DNA of 64,000 bases from Plenodomus lindquistii (lineage: Eukaryota > Ascomycota > Dothideomycetes > Pleosporales > Leptosphaeriaceae): positions 434,001 to 498,000 of the forward strand of contig JANUWI010000010.1 in the NCBI GenBank assembly GCA_025504975.1, written 5' to 3'. Positions 1 through 10,565 of the stretch are shown piece after piece (within the stretch, counting starts at the first letter, position 1; each line of letters begins with the position of its first letter). The position numbers were made by a program, and so were the translations under genes. The notes under the pieces are model-generated. The model did no database searches. It saw nothing but the letters and a program-made list of their open reading frames with translations, and had not been told where the DNA came from.

Positions 1-200
1 GCGCAACAAATTTTCCGCTGGATTCACATTGCGGTGAACCATCTGGTGAACCCATCTACAGCGGTGAGGGGGAACATGGTATAAGTCCCTGGGTTCGGGC
101 AAGGCAGTACCTTCCAGAATAGTCATCGTCTGGAGCCCTGCGATTGGTGAAAAGTGTTGCGAGGGCACAATACTTCAGGGGTGGTTTTTTTGCGTAAACA

Positions 201-1686
201 TCAAGCTTTGATCTCCACTTCAGCAGCCCTGATGTGATCGGCCGTGGTACGGCCTAGACCTTCTTTCGCATAGAAATCCATAGGATACAAGTTCTTCTTC
301 TCCCTTTCTTGTATCTTTCCTTGGGTACCGTCTTCATCGAGCCATGGTGCGTCTCTGACCCCAAGCGTGACGAGCGCCTCGTACGGACTGAGGAGGGGCC
401 TGGGAAACGCGTAGCCCCAGTCGATACTTAGTCTTGGGCATGCAATTTGCACCCACGCTTCCACATCTGACATCATCGCCAGCTTGCCTGGGAAGATCTC
501 TGACATAAGCAGGTTAACGCACTTGATGCCTTGTCGCGCAAGCTCGTTTTCGATGAGTGTCAATGTATGTGGGTTTCCTTGTCGGCCTAATGATCCCAAA
601 ATGATACCCCATGTGCGTGCTTTTCTTGCTGTAAGGATGGCAGTTCGGCGGAGGTCGTAAAGCGAATCGTGTTCGTAGACTTCATGCGTGAGGCGTCGCG
701 AATATGGGTCGTAGCGGTAGGCCGGAAGCGATGGGTTAGCAATCATGGCACTCTCTAGATGGAAGCGTCCATCGCCAAGGTAGAGGATCATGTCTGGGAC
801 CTCCTCTTCCTTGCCTCTAGAGTTCAGCTGCCCTGGCTTGATGGCCATTGATGGTGATGTACAGCCAAGGATCTCTCCCTTGGACAGGGGAGCGATTTGC
901 GGGACCATGGGATTGTAGCCTTCTTTGCGCAGTATAGGGACAATGCCGTGGATAGTTGCGTTGAACTGAATGGTGCCAACGAGCGCGATCGTCTTGCCAA
1001 CGGGAAAGTTTTCAGTGATGGTGTTGATGAGATGTTGCGTGTCGATACTGATAGAGACGAAAATGTAAAGTGTCGCAATCTTGGTGACAGCTACTGGTAT
1101 GAGGCAGCTGTGGGCGTAGTGAATGAGGAGGTCGCAGCCAAGCGCCCGCGCAGTGTAGTCATCAATACAGCATGCGCCATAAGTAACGTCGCCCATGATG
1201 AGTGTCGAGGTTCCCGGGCAGAATCGCGTGAGGATGTCGGATATGGTCGTGGCGAACAGCAGTAGTCCTTCAGGAAACTGCAAAGCTATCGACTTTGCGC
1301 CTGAAGTTCGTATGCGGTGTATGCATTTGTGGATCTCGAAGTTGTAGTTGGGCGGGAGGAGTGCAATGGCATCGTTGATCTCTTGGTCGTGGAGTATGTT
1401 GTCAGGAATTGCGTTCAAGGCGCGCGCAGCACGGCGTGGCTGGGCCACTATAGAGCAATTAGCCTCATAATTTTGGTACACTACAACTGCGACTTCTCAT
1501 ACCTTGTATCGCGCTCGAATCCTCGATGTTTGCATTGGGGTCGGCTTGTGGCTGTTCGCCTGTCCTCTCCGCCGTCTTTCGGCCTACGAATCGTCTCTTT
1601 GGCTGCTTCTGTATGGGCACAGTCTCTTCTGAGAGTCCCTCCTCGACTTCAGGCCCCAAGTTCGTGGCTGCTCTGTCGTCCTCCAT
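201..1686 (-). CDS. DPH1: Diphthamide biosynthesis protein 1 (2-(3-amino-3-carboxypropyl)histidine synthase subunit 1)
   Basis: Two exons (1686-1503 and 1447-201) separated by a 55-nt GT-AG intron (1448-1502) give a 476-residue protein. The join reads IQ|VAQPRRAAR, the usual start of the Dph1 core. By family, Dph1 with Dph2 forms a noncanonical radical-SAM enzyme that transfers the 3-amino-3-carboxypropyl group of SAM to the target histidine of translation elongation factor 2. The three conserved cysteine contexts expected to ligate the 4Fe-4S cluster are visible: GACCIDD, LGCTSP and IACPRL. The basic N-terminus (PKRRFVGRK) is also typical. The ATG at 1686 is chosen because upstream in-frame sequence does not resemble the family. 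The length is normal and nothing is missing. Confidence 0.95.
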
Positions 1687-2028
1687 GTTGTGTGCGGCGA
1701 TGTGGGATGTGGCGCGGGGTTGAAGTGGGATGAATTTCGCCGACACAACTTTTTGGACCCTGCATCTTTCACCCCCTCGCGACGCGCTAGCAGCCACGAC
1801 ATCCATCGCGAACATGATCATCAACGCGTCTCTCATGCCGTTCTACGAGATGTACGCAGCAAAAGCTTATCTATACGAATTGGAAAGTATTATAACATTG
1901 GTAAAGTTAAAGAGATGAAGTGGCAGAGGAATCTTGCGCGTGCCCTATCATACAGCTACTGCCTACATAACAACTGCATAGAGTTGATGCAGATGCATGC
2001 CATGGAACAAAGCGCAATCCCGGATACT
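1687..2028. other. Intergenic, DPH1 5' flank
   Basis: 342 bp between the DPH1 start and the end of the next minus-strand gene. It should hold the DPH1 promoter and 5' UTR and the 3' UTR of the kinase-like gene. No other gene, RNA or repeat seen. Confidence 0.5.
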
Positions 2029-2733
2029 TCAGTTTGAGTTGAGACCACAGTCTGCGCCCTCTTTCAATGGAGCTCCGACAATGTCAAGCCATTCCTCTTT
2101 TTCCTGCAGCCTCTTTAGCATATCCTCCACACTTGCACTCTCTGAGCTCTGAAGTTCAAAGGCAACTACCCCATCTCCACGCATCGCCTTCACTACATCT
2201 CCAATCGTCTCCTCATGATCCTCATACCGCTTGTCAAACACGTCTTCTGCTCTTCCACGAGCAACAAACCGTGCACGCGCTATCTCACGATCCTCCGTCA
2301 GTATCACAGCAACACTGGTTTCTGACCTCCAAGTACGCCCCGCGCATTCCTTAAAGGCCTCCCAGCGATCTACTTGTCGTGGAAACCCATCGATCAGTAT
2401 CTTCACGTCTTTGGGATCTACATCATCGGGAAATACGCGCTCTTTGACGTATCTCGGGGTCTGATGTACTGGACCCAGAGTGCCAGCTCTTACGGTCTTG
2501 GTGTAGGTTTCGAGCTCGGCGGCGGTGAATAGAGGCTTGATACGTGCAGCATGACCGGTCGGAGTTGAGGAAATAAGGGATCGCATTTCATCGCCGATGG
2601 AGAAGTGGTCGAGGTCGTATCTGGTGCTGAGTGCTTTGCAAAGCGTAGATTTGCCTGCACATGGAGGACCAAGGACGAAAATGAGGAGGGGCCCCTTCAA
2701 CGGAATTTTGACGCTGGTACGCGGTTGAGTCAT
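2029..2733 (-). CDS. Adenylate/UMP-CMP kinase-like P-loop NTPase
   Basis: A single exon from the ATG at 2733 encodes 234 residues. A Walker A loop GPPCAGKST lies at residues 22-30, followed by a DGFPRQ motif and an arginine-containing lid-like stretch (ARARFVARGRAEDVFDKR). These are the nucleoside monophosphate kinase landmarks, so phosphate transfer between ATP and a nucleoside monophosphate is likely, but the substrate cannot be assigned. The open frame continues upstream to 2862 without an ATG. It contains a GTAAGT...CAG segment of only 33 nt, too short for a normal intron, so the upstream part is treated as 5' UTR. The protein is longer than a minimal UMP-CMP kinase and diverges from canonical Adk, so it may be a fungal paralogue. 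Confidence 0.75.
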   Translation of the reverse strand: MTQPRTSVKIPLKGPLLIFVLGPPCAGKSTLCKALSTRYDLDHFSIGDEMRSLISSTPTGHAARIKPLFTAAELETYTKTVRAGTLGPVHQTPRYVKERVFPDDVDPKDVKILIDGFPRQVDRWEAFKECAGRTWRSETSVAVILTEDREIARARFVARGRAEDVFDKRYEDHEETIGDVVKAMRGDGVVAFELQSSESASVEDMLKRLQEKEEWLDIVGAPLKEGADCGLNSN

Positions 2734-3279
2734 CTTAGCAATTGCTCTTTGGAAAGCCTGTACGTGGTGATAAAATGGACAGTTACTTACCAACAGGTGA
2801 GGAATTAGAAAGGTGAGACTGTGAAAGCTCTTTTGCAGGGCGATGCTCGTGAATGGATCCACTTCATGACTTCATAGCAGCGACTTCCTCTTCACTATCA
2901 TATCTGGTGAATCTGGCTTCCAAGCCGACCGATCGCCATCTTCTGAATTAGCAGTTGAGCTCATCTTCACCACATCTTGGTGATATCCCTCCATCACGCA
3001 CGACGAGGTGATGCAGTGGAGGATAGAGGAAGACAATTGCAGCCCGATTTTGGTGAGTGGATTTCTTGTGAATTCCAGTGTTCATGTTCAGTCCTCGAGC
3101 TTGCAGTTAATCTGGCAACACGATAGGGCTGTCAGCAAACAGTTGTCCATGTTTGGGTTAGCGTGGCAAGCGGTGCGCTTTCCTCCTACTCATTTGCAAG
3201 CTCTCACCTCAACAACTCATCTTCTCTACAACTCGAATCAGACCCTGAGGCCTCCATAGCTTCAGCCGACACATGCACC
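2734..3279. promoter_or_regulatory. Divergent intergenic region
   Basis: 546 bp shared by the 5' ends of the kinase-like gene (minus) and the F-box-like gene (plus). It presumably carries both promoters. No clear TATA element or repeat was identified. Confidence 0.4.
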
Positions 3280-4461
3280 ATGTGTTACATTCGCGTTCGA
3301 CCTAACGACTACGACGACTATCCCGAGTTGCCCGATCCCAAACCTCGACCTCAGCTAAAGTGGGTTATTCCTGTGGGTCCCGTTGACCTCGGGGCAAGCC
3401 TACAGGGTTACTCCGCTCATTTGATACAAGCTACGGCACTACGTCTCTGCCACCGCTTCGGCGACAATCCACTGTCACGCCTGCCCCAGGAAGTACTCGA
3501 TCAGATCGTCACTGAGCTGCATCGTATGGAGACTACAGACTGTCAATCCGTATGGAAACGCGCTTTCGACTGCTTCCAAGGGAACTGCGTGCGAAGGCAC
3601 CATACCTTATCATGCTGCTCTGAGGATCATGACGAAGAGCTATGGCATAGACTTTTCGGTGCGGGCGGCGTTCACTCTCAGGACGCTCTCGATCCTGCGG
3701 ACTATACTTCGGAACAGAAGGCAGAGATGCTGGACGAGTACTACCTTGAACCCGGTCATTCTGCAGCGGATTATGAGTGCGCTTGGGATGGTCACATCGG
3801 AGAGCAACACGCGTGGGTCAATCTACTTTGCTTGTGTAAAGAGCGTGCCGTTGCTGGGAATTTATCGGCTTTCTGGAAGCTCAACAACGTTGGTTCTATC
3901 TGCTGAACTACTTCTCAAACTCTCTACTGATACTTCTTGTAGCTTCTGCGCGCCCAACTCGGTATGGAGATTATTGTCTATCATGAAATGTTGTCAAAGG
4001 ACCTTGTCGCTTTCCTACCCGACATCACTTGGGACGACGAAGGTTGCTATCATACAGTCTGCTATCTCACACCCATTGAAAAGATCGATCACAAGAGTAA
4101 CTGGAACGGCGTCGGGTCGGCTCATAGTAATCAAGCTTTCCTGGCAACCGACAACCATTACTCGACTTGTCTCAAAGTTTATCCAGCACAGCTGCAGCTC
4201 ACCGAAGAACAGAGACTTCGTTGCTCAAAGACTATGAGGATACTCGATTTGAAGCCTCGCTATAACATGTGCGAAATCGAGACCGTCATCTCCAAAGGAA
4301 CAACATCTAGGGCTCTCTGGACAATGTGCAACTGCCAACCGCAAGGCTGCCCAAATGCTCGTGGCATCTCACGAGTGGCGAAAATGAAGCAACTTCGACA
4401 CTATCTCCAAATCAAGGACAAAGGTCACTTTGATCAGCCAGGTCATAGGAAAGTTTGCTGA
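3280..4461 (+). CDS. Hypothetical protein with F-box-like segment
   Basis: Two exons (3280-3888 and 3943-4461) with a 54-nt intron (GTTGGT...TACTGATAC...TGTAG) give 375 residues. The intron length is a multiple of three, but it contains an in-frame stop, so it must be removed. The join reads KLNN|LLRAQLGMEIIVYHEM, which is smooth. The segment NPLSRLPQEVLDQIVTEL resembles the start of an F-box, suggesting but not proving an SCF adaptor role. Many cysteines and histidines follow without a recognisable zinc motif. The open frame upstream of 3280 has only a GTG, so the ATG at 3280 (MCYIRVRPNDYDDY) is preferred; a further 5' exon is possible. I do not recognise a characterised homologue. Confidence 0.65.
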
Positions 4462-4715
4462 CAATGTGGACAGAGTTGGCTAAACAAGCCTGGCCACAAC
4501 TTATGGTCATTGCTCCATCGGATGCCGTAGGACCTTCATGGCAATGAGCAATTCAATGATCTATGAAAATATCGAAATATGAGACTTTCAAAAATTGGGC
4601 ACTCGTTAGAGTCCCGTCTGGGCGACGATATGTACTTGATTGCAAGGCTGGTAGCTACAGCAGGTTACAGGAAGTCAGGACAAGCAGCTGATGGATCGGT
4701 ACTAGTGGGAAAGAA

Positions 4716-6096
4716 TCAAATCCGCATATCAGCATCATCTTCCCGTGCTTTCACCTCTTCATTCTTGTCCCACACCTTGTGTCCCGCAATCCAAGTCTGT
4801 AGCACCTCACCCTGCTCACTCAGCACCGTTAAATCTGCCCTACGTCCCTCCTTCAACACGCCTCTCCCGCCCTCCCCATCAAGGCCCATGAAACCCGCCA
4901 CATTCTCAGTCACCATACCCGCCGCCTCCGCAATGCCACATCCGGACCAACTCATCAAGTTTCTCATACTCTCTTGCAGTGGTATACAACCCCCAATGAG
5001 CGTGTCCGTCCCCTTGATCGTCGCCCTACTACCCTTCTTAACCTGCTCGAACAAAATCTGCGCATGACCAGGATACGTCCCATCATCCAGCGACGCAAGC
5101 TCGATGCTATCCGTAACAAGGATCGAGCGCCGAGGGTTGCTTCGGTACAACAAATTCACCGTATTCGGATGCAAGTGCTGTCCATCCGCAATAATCGTAT
5201 ACCACGGCGCCCTCTTATCGGTTCTCGAAAGTGCAACAAGGCCAGCCAGACCAGGCTCTCGTGATCCAAATGCGGGCATTGCGTTTAGCGTATGCGTCAG
5301 TCCTGTTGCGCCTGCGCTGAGTCCAAAGAGACCTTGTTCGTAGGTTGCGGTGGAGTGGCCCATTGATACTTTGATGCCTTGGGAGGTGAGAGTCTTGATG
5401 AGGACATCTGAAGAGGGGAGTTCGGGGGCAAGTGTGACGAGTTTGATGGAGGTGCGGAGATTGGAAGAGCCGTAGATTGTGGATGGGGAGGTGGTGCACG
5501 GGTGGAAGAGGGAGGCGTTGTGGGCACCTTTCTTAGTGGGTTGCAGGTAGGGACCTTCTGTATGGGCGCCGAGGAGGGAGGCGGATGAGGGGATGTCGCG
5601 AGGGGCGAGAGAGGGGAGTATCTGGGTGGTGTAAGTACGTTTGGTTTGGAGTTGACCTAGAACTCTTGATCCGTTGTGGTCTCTCGGTGTCACAACCGAA
5701 CTGTTAATTCAAGATCCCTCGCGATAGAATCACCATGGATGACGGTATGCCTAATTCACTCACTTTCTGGAATTCCTCATCCTTCACCGTTGGTATAGTG
5801 GCCCAGAATCCGGTAACACCTTGTGTCGCATAGTATCTCGCAATGTCATCGACCTTCATCGAATAGCTATTCTCATCCTCAAAATGTGTAAAGTGGAATC
5901 CATTTGCACCATTTGTGTGAAGTTCCAAAAACCCAGGAGCGATGATATTATCTTCCAAGTCTATCGCTTCACCTCCAATATAACCTTCCCGTTTCAGAAT
6001 AAGTCCTGTCTCATCGGAGATGACGAGATGGTCTTCCACGAGCTCGCCATTGAGCACATAGCGACAGTTCGTGAAGAGAGTGAACCAGCCTGACAT
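4716..6096 (-). CDS. nagA: N-acetylglucosamine-6-phosphate deacetylase
   Basis: Two exons (6096-5764 and 5621-4716) joined across a 142-nt intron (5622-5763, GTGAGT...CCAG) encode 412 residues. The join reads DEEFQK|ILPSLAPRDIP. The enzyme hydrolyses GlcNAc-6-phosphate to glucosamine-6-phosphate in amino-sugar catabolism. Landmarks of this amidohydrolase family are APGFLELHTNGANG, GAHTEGPYL (metal-binding Glu), SMGHSTA and THTLNAM (metal-binding His), and VTDSIELA (catalytic Asp). The first metal motif is the HxN form usual in this enzyme, not HxH. Start: MSGWFTLFTNC at 6096; the frame is open further upstream, and a GTGAGT at about 6197 with TTGACAG just before the ATG suggests a 5'-UTR intron. 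No other GlcNAc catabolism gene lies in the window. Confidence 0.92.
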
Positions 6097-6668
6097 ACTG
6101 CGAGGCCTGTCAATAATAGGGCCGGAGCCTTGGTCTGTGGTAGCGGGGTAGTGATAGTGATCCATCCCAAGTTGGGACAGACAGCTAGACTCACGGGAGA
6201 GGCCCCGCGGGAGAGGCCTCAACGCTGATTGGCCCGTTTGCGGCCTGCGGCGATCACCGTCATCGTCATTGTCGATCAGAGAATGTTTCGCGATGCGCAC
6301 ACCAGGATGTTTTGGCAGGATGCAGCCACAGTGGAGATGATAACAATTTCCTGTCGCGTTCCCAGTCGCAAGCAAGTGACAAGTGGAACGTGTGCTGGCG
6401 TAAACGGCAACGCGGCCACTTGGGAACGCCCAACCACTACGTCATTGATCGAATTGGCGTTGCACATCCCCGCCGCTTCCATTCATGGCCAGGTTCCCTG
6501 CTTTCGCGTCGCAAGCGGGGAGATCTTCTCTAGCCTTGTTGTTTATTGAGCTTTCTCTCTTCTCCCAGACACCGCAATCCTCCTTTAGCACGTTGTTTGC
6601 CCTAGGTGAGGTCCATTCTGACCCTACAGCTCTCACGTAGGTCCTGTGAGGAGCACTAGCCGTGCAAT
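6097..6668. promoter_or_regulatory. Divergent promoter nagA / mug190-like
   Basis: 572 bp between two divergent start codons. A likely 5'-UTR intron of the deacetylase gene (about 6197 down to 6110) lies in the left part. No repeat or RNA gene seen. Confidence 0.4.
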
Positions 6669-9600
6669 ATGGCGGACCAGCAGCAGCACGCCCCAGGAGG
6701 GCACTACTCGGGCCACAATCCCATTCCCACAGTGAGGCAATTCGTCGAGAATCTGGACAAGGACAAGAAGAATCGCGACAAGGAGATAGATGCCTCAAGA
6801 AACAAGGCGTCCTCCACCCAGCCACACAAAGCAGTACCCGAGAGACAAGTAAAAGGAACGGAGCAGACAGTCACAGACCCAACCACAGGCAAAGATGTCG
6901 TTATCGCCGATGTCAGCAAGGAAATGATAAACGAGGTTGAAGACCCACATCTGGTAGTACCCAATGCCAACTTGAACAAGCCAACAGTACGCACAAGCAT
7001 GCACGTGAGATTTCTAGCCGCTGACACGTTCTAGCCCATCAAGACAGATCCTTCTCAATCTCTCAAAGACTACAAACACAACCAGGATGTGACAGCACCA
7101 CCAGATCCAGTCGCAGAGGGCACTACCTCAGATGTCCCAATCCACGGCGAGAAGACTAATGTCCTCTTTCACCCAACACCCTCGGTTAGCTATGAACCCA
7201 TGTTTGCATCACTGGAGAAACGTGCCACAATACTGAGCGCTGGAATACTCGTTGCCACTATTGTGGTAGGCAAGGTGTTTGGAGGAGCCCTTAAGGGGTT
7301 GATTCCGCTCGGCATGTGCTTATCTTCTGGTGTGTTCCTGTGGATGAAGGAAGTTGTGCGCAGCGGAAGAGAGGTCGAATGGGACTCCGAGAAAGTTCGG
7401 GGACAGATGGTGCGTGTGTTTTGGCACTATGCACAACTTTCACTGACTCTTTCAGGCGACACTTAATTTACTACCTGAATCCGTCGAATGGATGAACACG
7501 CTACTTGGCATAATCTGGGGCCTCATCAACCCCGACATGTTCCAGGGAGTCGCCGACACCCTCGAGGATGTCATGCAGGCCTCCGTTCCAGGCATTATCG
7601 AAAATGTCCGTGTTGCTGAGATCAACCAGGGCAGCAACCCGTTGCGCATTCTCAGCTTGCGTGCCCTCCCTGATGAGCATATGAAGGAGATGAAGCAGAC
7701 TATCCATGAGGAGAACAAGAAGACCAAAGATCCACAAGAGGCTGCTGCGGATGAAGAGGGAGGCGATTTCTACAATCTTGAAGTTTCCTTTGCATATCAC
7801 GCCGCACCCAGCGGCAAGCGCGCCTCCGACAAGGCACGAAATATGCACATGCAGTTGGTATTCTACCTTGGGATTAAGGGTCTCTTTGGAGTACCACTTC
7901 CCATCTTCGTCGAGTTGCAGGGCTTGGTCGGTACTGTGCGCTTGCGGATGAACATGACACCAGAGGCACCGTTCCTGAAGAACCTGACATTCACTCTCAT
8001 GGGCGCGCCACAGGTTACAGCAGGCTGTACACCTATGATGGAGAAGGGAATCAACATCCTCAACTTGCCTTTGATCAGTAATTTTGTCAACTATGCTATC
8101 AAAGCTGCAGCAAGCAGTGAGCTCACTCCCTTTCAGACACTTGGTCGCAATTTGCTAATATAATTTAGTGTACGTCGCGCCTAAGTCTATGTCTATTGAC
8201 ATGAGAGCAATCCTTCAAGGTGATTCTGTCCAGAAAGACACTGAGGCTCTTGGTGTACTGTGGATCAGGATCCACCGCGCGGTTGGCTTGAGCAAGCAGG
8301 ATCGCCGAGGATCGAAGCATGGAGGCAGCGACCCTTACATCACCATCGCCTTCTCCAAGTACGGAAAACCCATGTACTGCACTCGTGTCATCACAGACGA
8401 CCGCAATCCGATCTGGGAAGAAACAGCGGCTGTGCTCGTTGGCCCAGAGCTTATCAAGGCGAACGAAAATCTCAGTGTCGAGCTTTGGGATTCTGATCGC
8501 CACACTTCAGACGACATTGTTGGCAAAGTGGAAATCTCCATGCAAAAGATGATTCAACACCCTGGAAAGATGTACCCACAAACTTCCAAGCTCGCAGGTA
8601 TGGATGCGGATAGCGAGATGCCTGGAGAACTTCACTGGGAAGTGGGCTACTTCGGCAAGCCCAAGTTTAGGAGAGAGATGAGGACTGATGGTAAGAACAA
8701 GGCTCTACCAGATGAGCTGAAGAACGACCCACGACTCCAGGACGACAAGGGTGTTATCAACAATGATGAAGAGGATGCGGTCATGCATACTCCACCGGAC
8801 CCGCTTTGGCCCAGCGGTATTTGCAGCGTGGTCATCCATCAGATTGTGAACCTCGAGCTCGAAAATATCAAGGGAACCACCGGCAACTTCAAGGGTCGAG
8901 AGTATGAGCCTGCGAAGCCGTATGGAGAAGGCAAAGAGGAGACAGGCGGTGATCTTCCAACCAGTTACTGCACCATCCTCTACAACGATGAGTTGGTTTA
9001 TCGTACACGTGCGAAGGCAGTGTCGTCTCAGCCAATCTTCAATGCTGGAACCGAACGTTTCATCCGGGATTGGCGGTCCGGCATTGTCACCGTCACCGTG
9101 CGCGACTCGCGCAACCGTGAACACGATCCCATCCTCGGCGTTGTTCCCCTCAAACTATCCGATATCCTGGAAACATCTTCGCAAGTTACACGCTGGTATC
9201 CGCTAGATGGCGGTATTGGCTTTGGTCGTATCCGCATTTCGCTCCTGTTCCGAAGCATCGAGACTCGTCTGCCGCCGCAAATGCTCGGATGGGACGTCGG
9301 TACTTTTGAGTTCAGGTCTAAGCGCATTCTTGCATTGAACTATGAGCACGCTCCCAAGCTCCGCCTGCGAACGGGTGGCAGCACTGGTAAGATCAGTCGC
9401 GCTCATGCGAAGAAGCTCGACGAGGGTGATGGCTACTACTACGATCTCGAAGAACACGATGGACGGGACAACGTTCGACTCCCGGTAAAGCATCGCTACA
9501 GGTCACCCATCGTTTTCGAATTCCACATCGCCAATCACCGCAAGGCTGATGCATACGCGGTCATCTGGCTCCAACATTTCATCGATAACGAGGATGCTGA

Positions 9601-10565
9601 TATCAACATTCCCATCTGGAAGACCGCTCACCCTGCTCGGCTAACCCAGAACTATATCACAGAAGACAATTGCCATCAGGAACCAGGACTTGAAGACCTC
9701 AAGGAGGTTGGACGTCTCCAGTTCCGTGCCCGCTTTAAGGCAGGCACAGACGAGTCTCACTCGGAGTTCGTGACTGACAATGAGACACGTGAGACCTACG
9801 AGACTTGGGAGGCCTGTCTGACAGAAGGTGTGAGGAATCGCAAGGTGGACAAGGAACTCCCAGAGCGTATTCAGCAGCTACACGAGGAGTCGTTGGTGGC
9901 TGGGCGCGATATTCTCAAGAACGCGGACGAAGAAGAGAAAAAGAAGTGGCTGGCGCGGGACGGCCAGGACTGGTCTGGCGCATTTGGCGACAACCCCAAG
10001 GCATACATGAACACCAAGGGTAAGAAGAGAAGGGAACCTGGTCAGGAGGAGCCACTACACGACCGCTACCATCCGTCTGATAACGAGGAGAACGACGACG
10101 ATGATGATGACTCAGACTCATCGTCCGATCTTGGTGTTGAAGACGCAAGCACTGTCGGTAATGCACAGCAGATGAGTGGCAAGGGAGGTAACGGCGATCA
10201 AACTCCAGTAAATAGGATTAGGCATCAGCAGACAGATCTGTCACCAGACACCGATCCTCGTGCTTCACAGTCAACTGCGCGTACCGACACGACATTCCAG
10301 ACAAGCACGACCTCGTCATCAGGCAAGGACATCAATAAGCAAAACAAGCGTGCAGAGGAGCGAAAGCATCGCGGTCTGATGCAATGGAAGCCAGCACGCA
10401 ATGCACGATTTGCGAAGAACCAGGCATCACTTGGTCTAACCAAGCTTAAGAAGAAGGTAACCGGTGGCCTGGAGGGAAGGCAACCCGGTGTCGAGACTGG
10501 TATATTTTCATGTCTATTCTCTCCTGGGACGCTATACTAACATGTGAACAGAAACTGGAACGTAA
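6669..10565 (+). CDS. mug190: Mug190-like SMP/C2-domain lipid-transfer protein
   Basis: Five exons (6669-6986, 7035-7409, 7456-8116, 8169-10499, 10552-10565) with introns of 48, 46, 52 and 52 nt give 1,232 residues. The last exon contributes only the C-terminal ETGT and the stop. A hydrophobic segment (about residues 160-200, ILSAGILVATIVVGK onward) should anchor the protein in a membrane. An SMP-type lipid-binding domain follows (LLPESVEWMNTLLGIIWGLI through GINILNLPLISNFV), then a first C2 domain around GVLWIRIHRAVGL / GGSDPYITIAF and a second C2-like segment (VVIHQIVNLELENI onward). The C-terminus is charged and low complexity. This architecture matches fungal Mug190/tricalbin-like proteins that tether ER to other membranes and move lipid. 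The exon 3-4 join (KAAAS|MYVAPKSMS) confirms splicing despite the in-frame stop just past 8160. Confidence 0.9.

Noticed and set aside
1..200. Possible partial gene at the left edge
   Set aside because: Too short, and no coding signal or splice site to support it.
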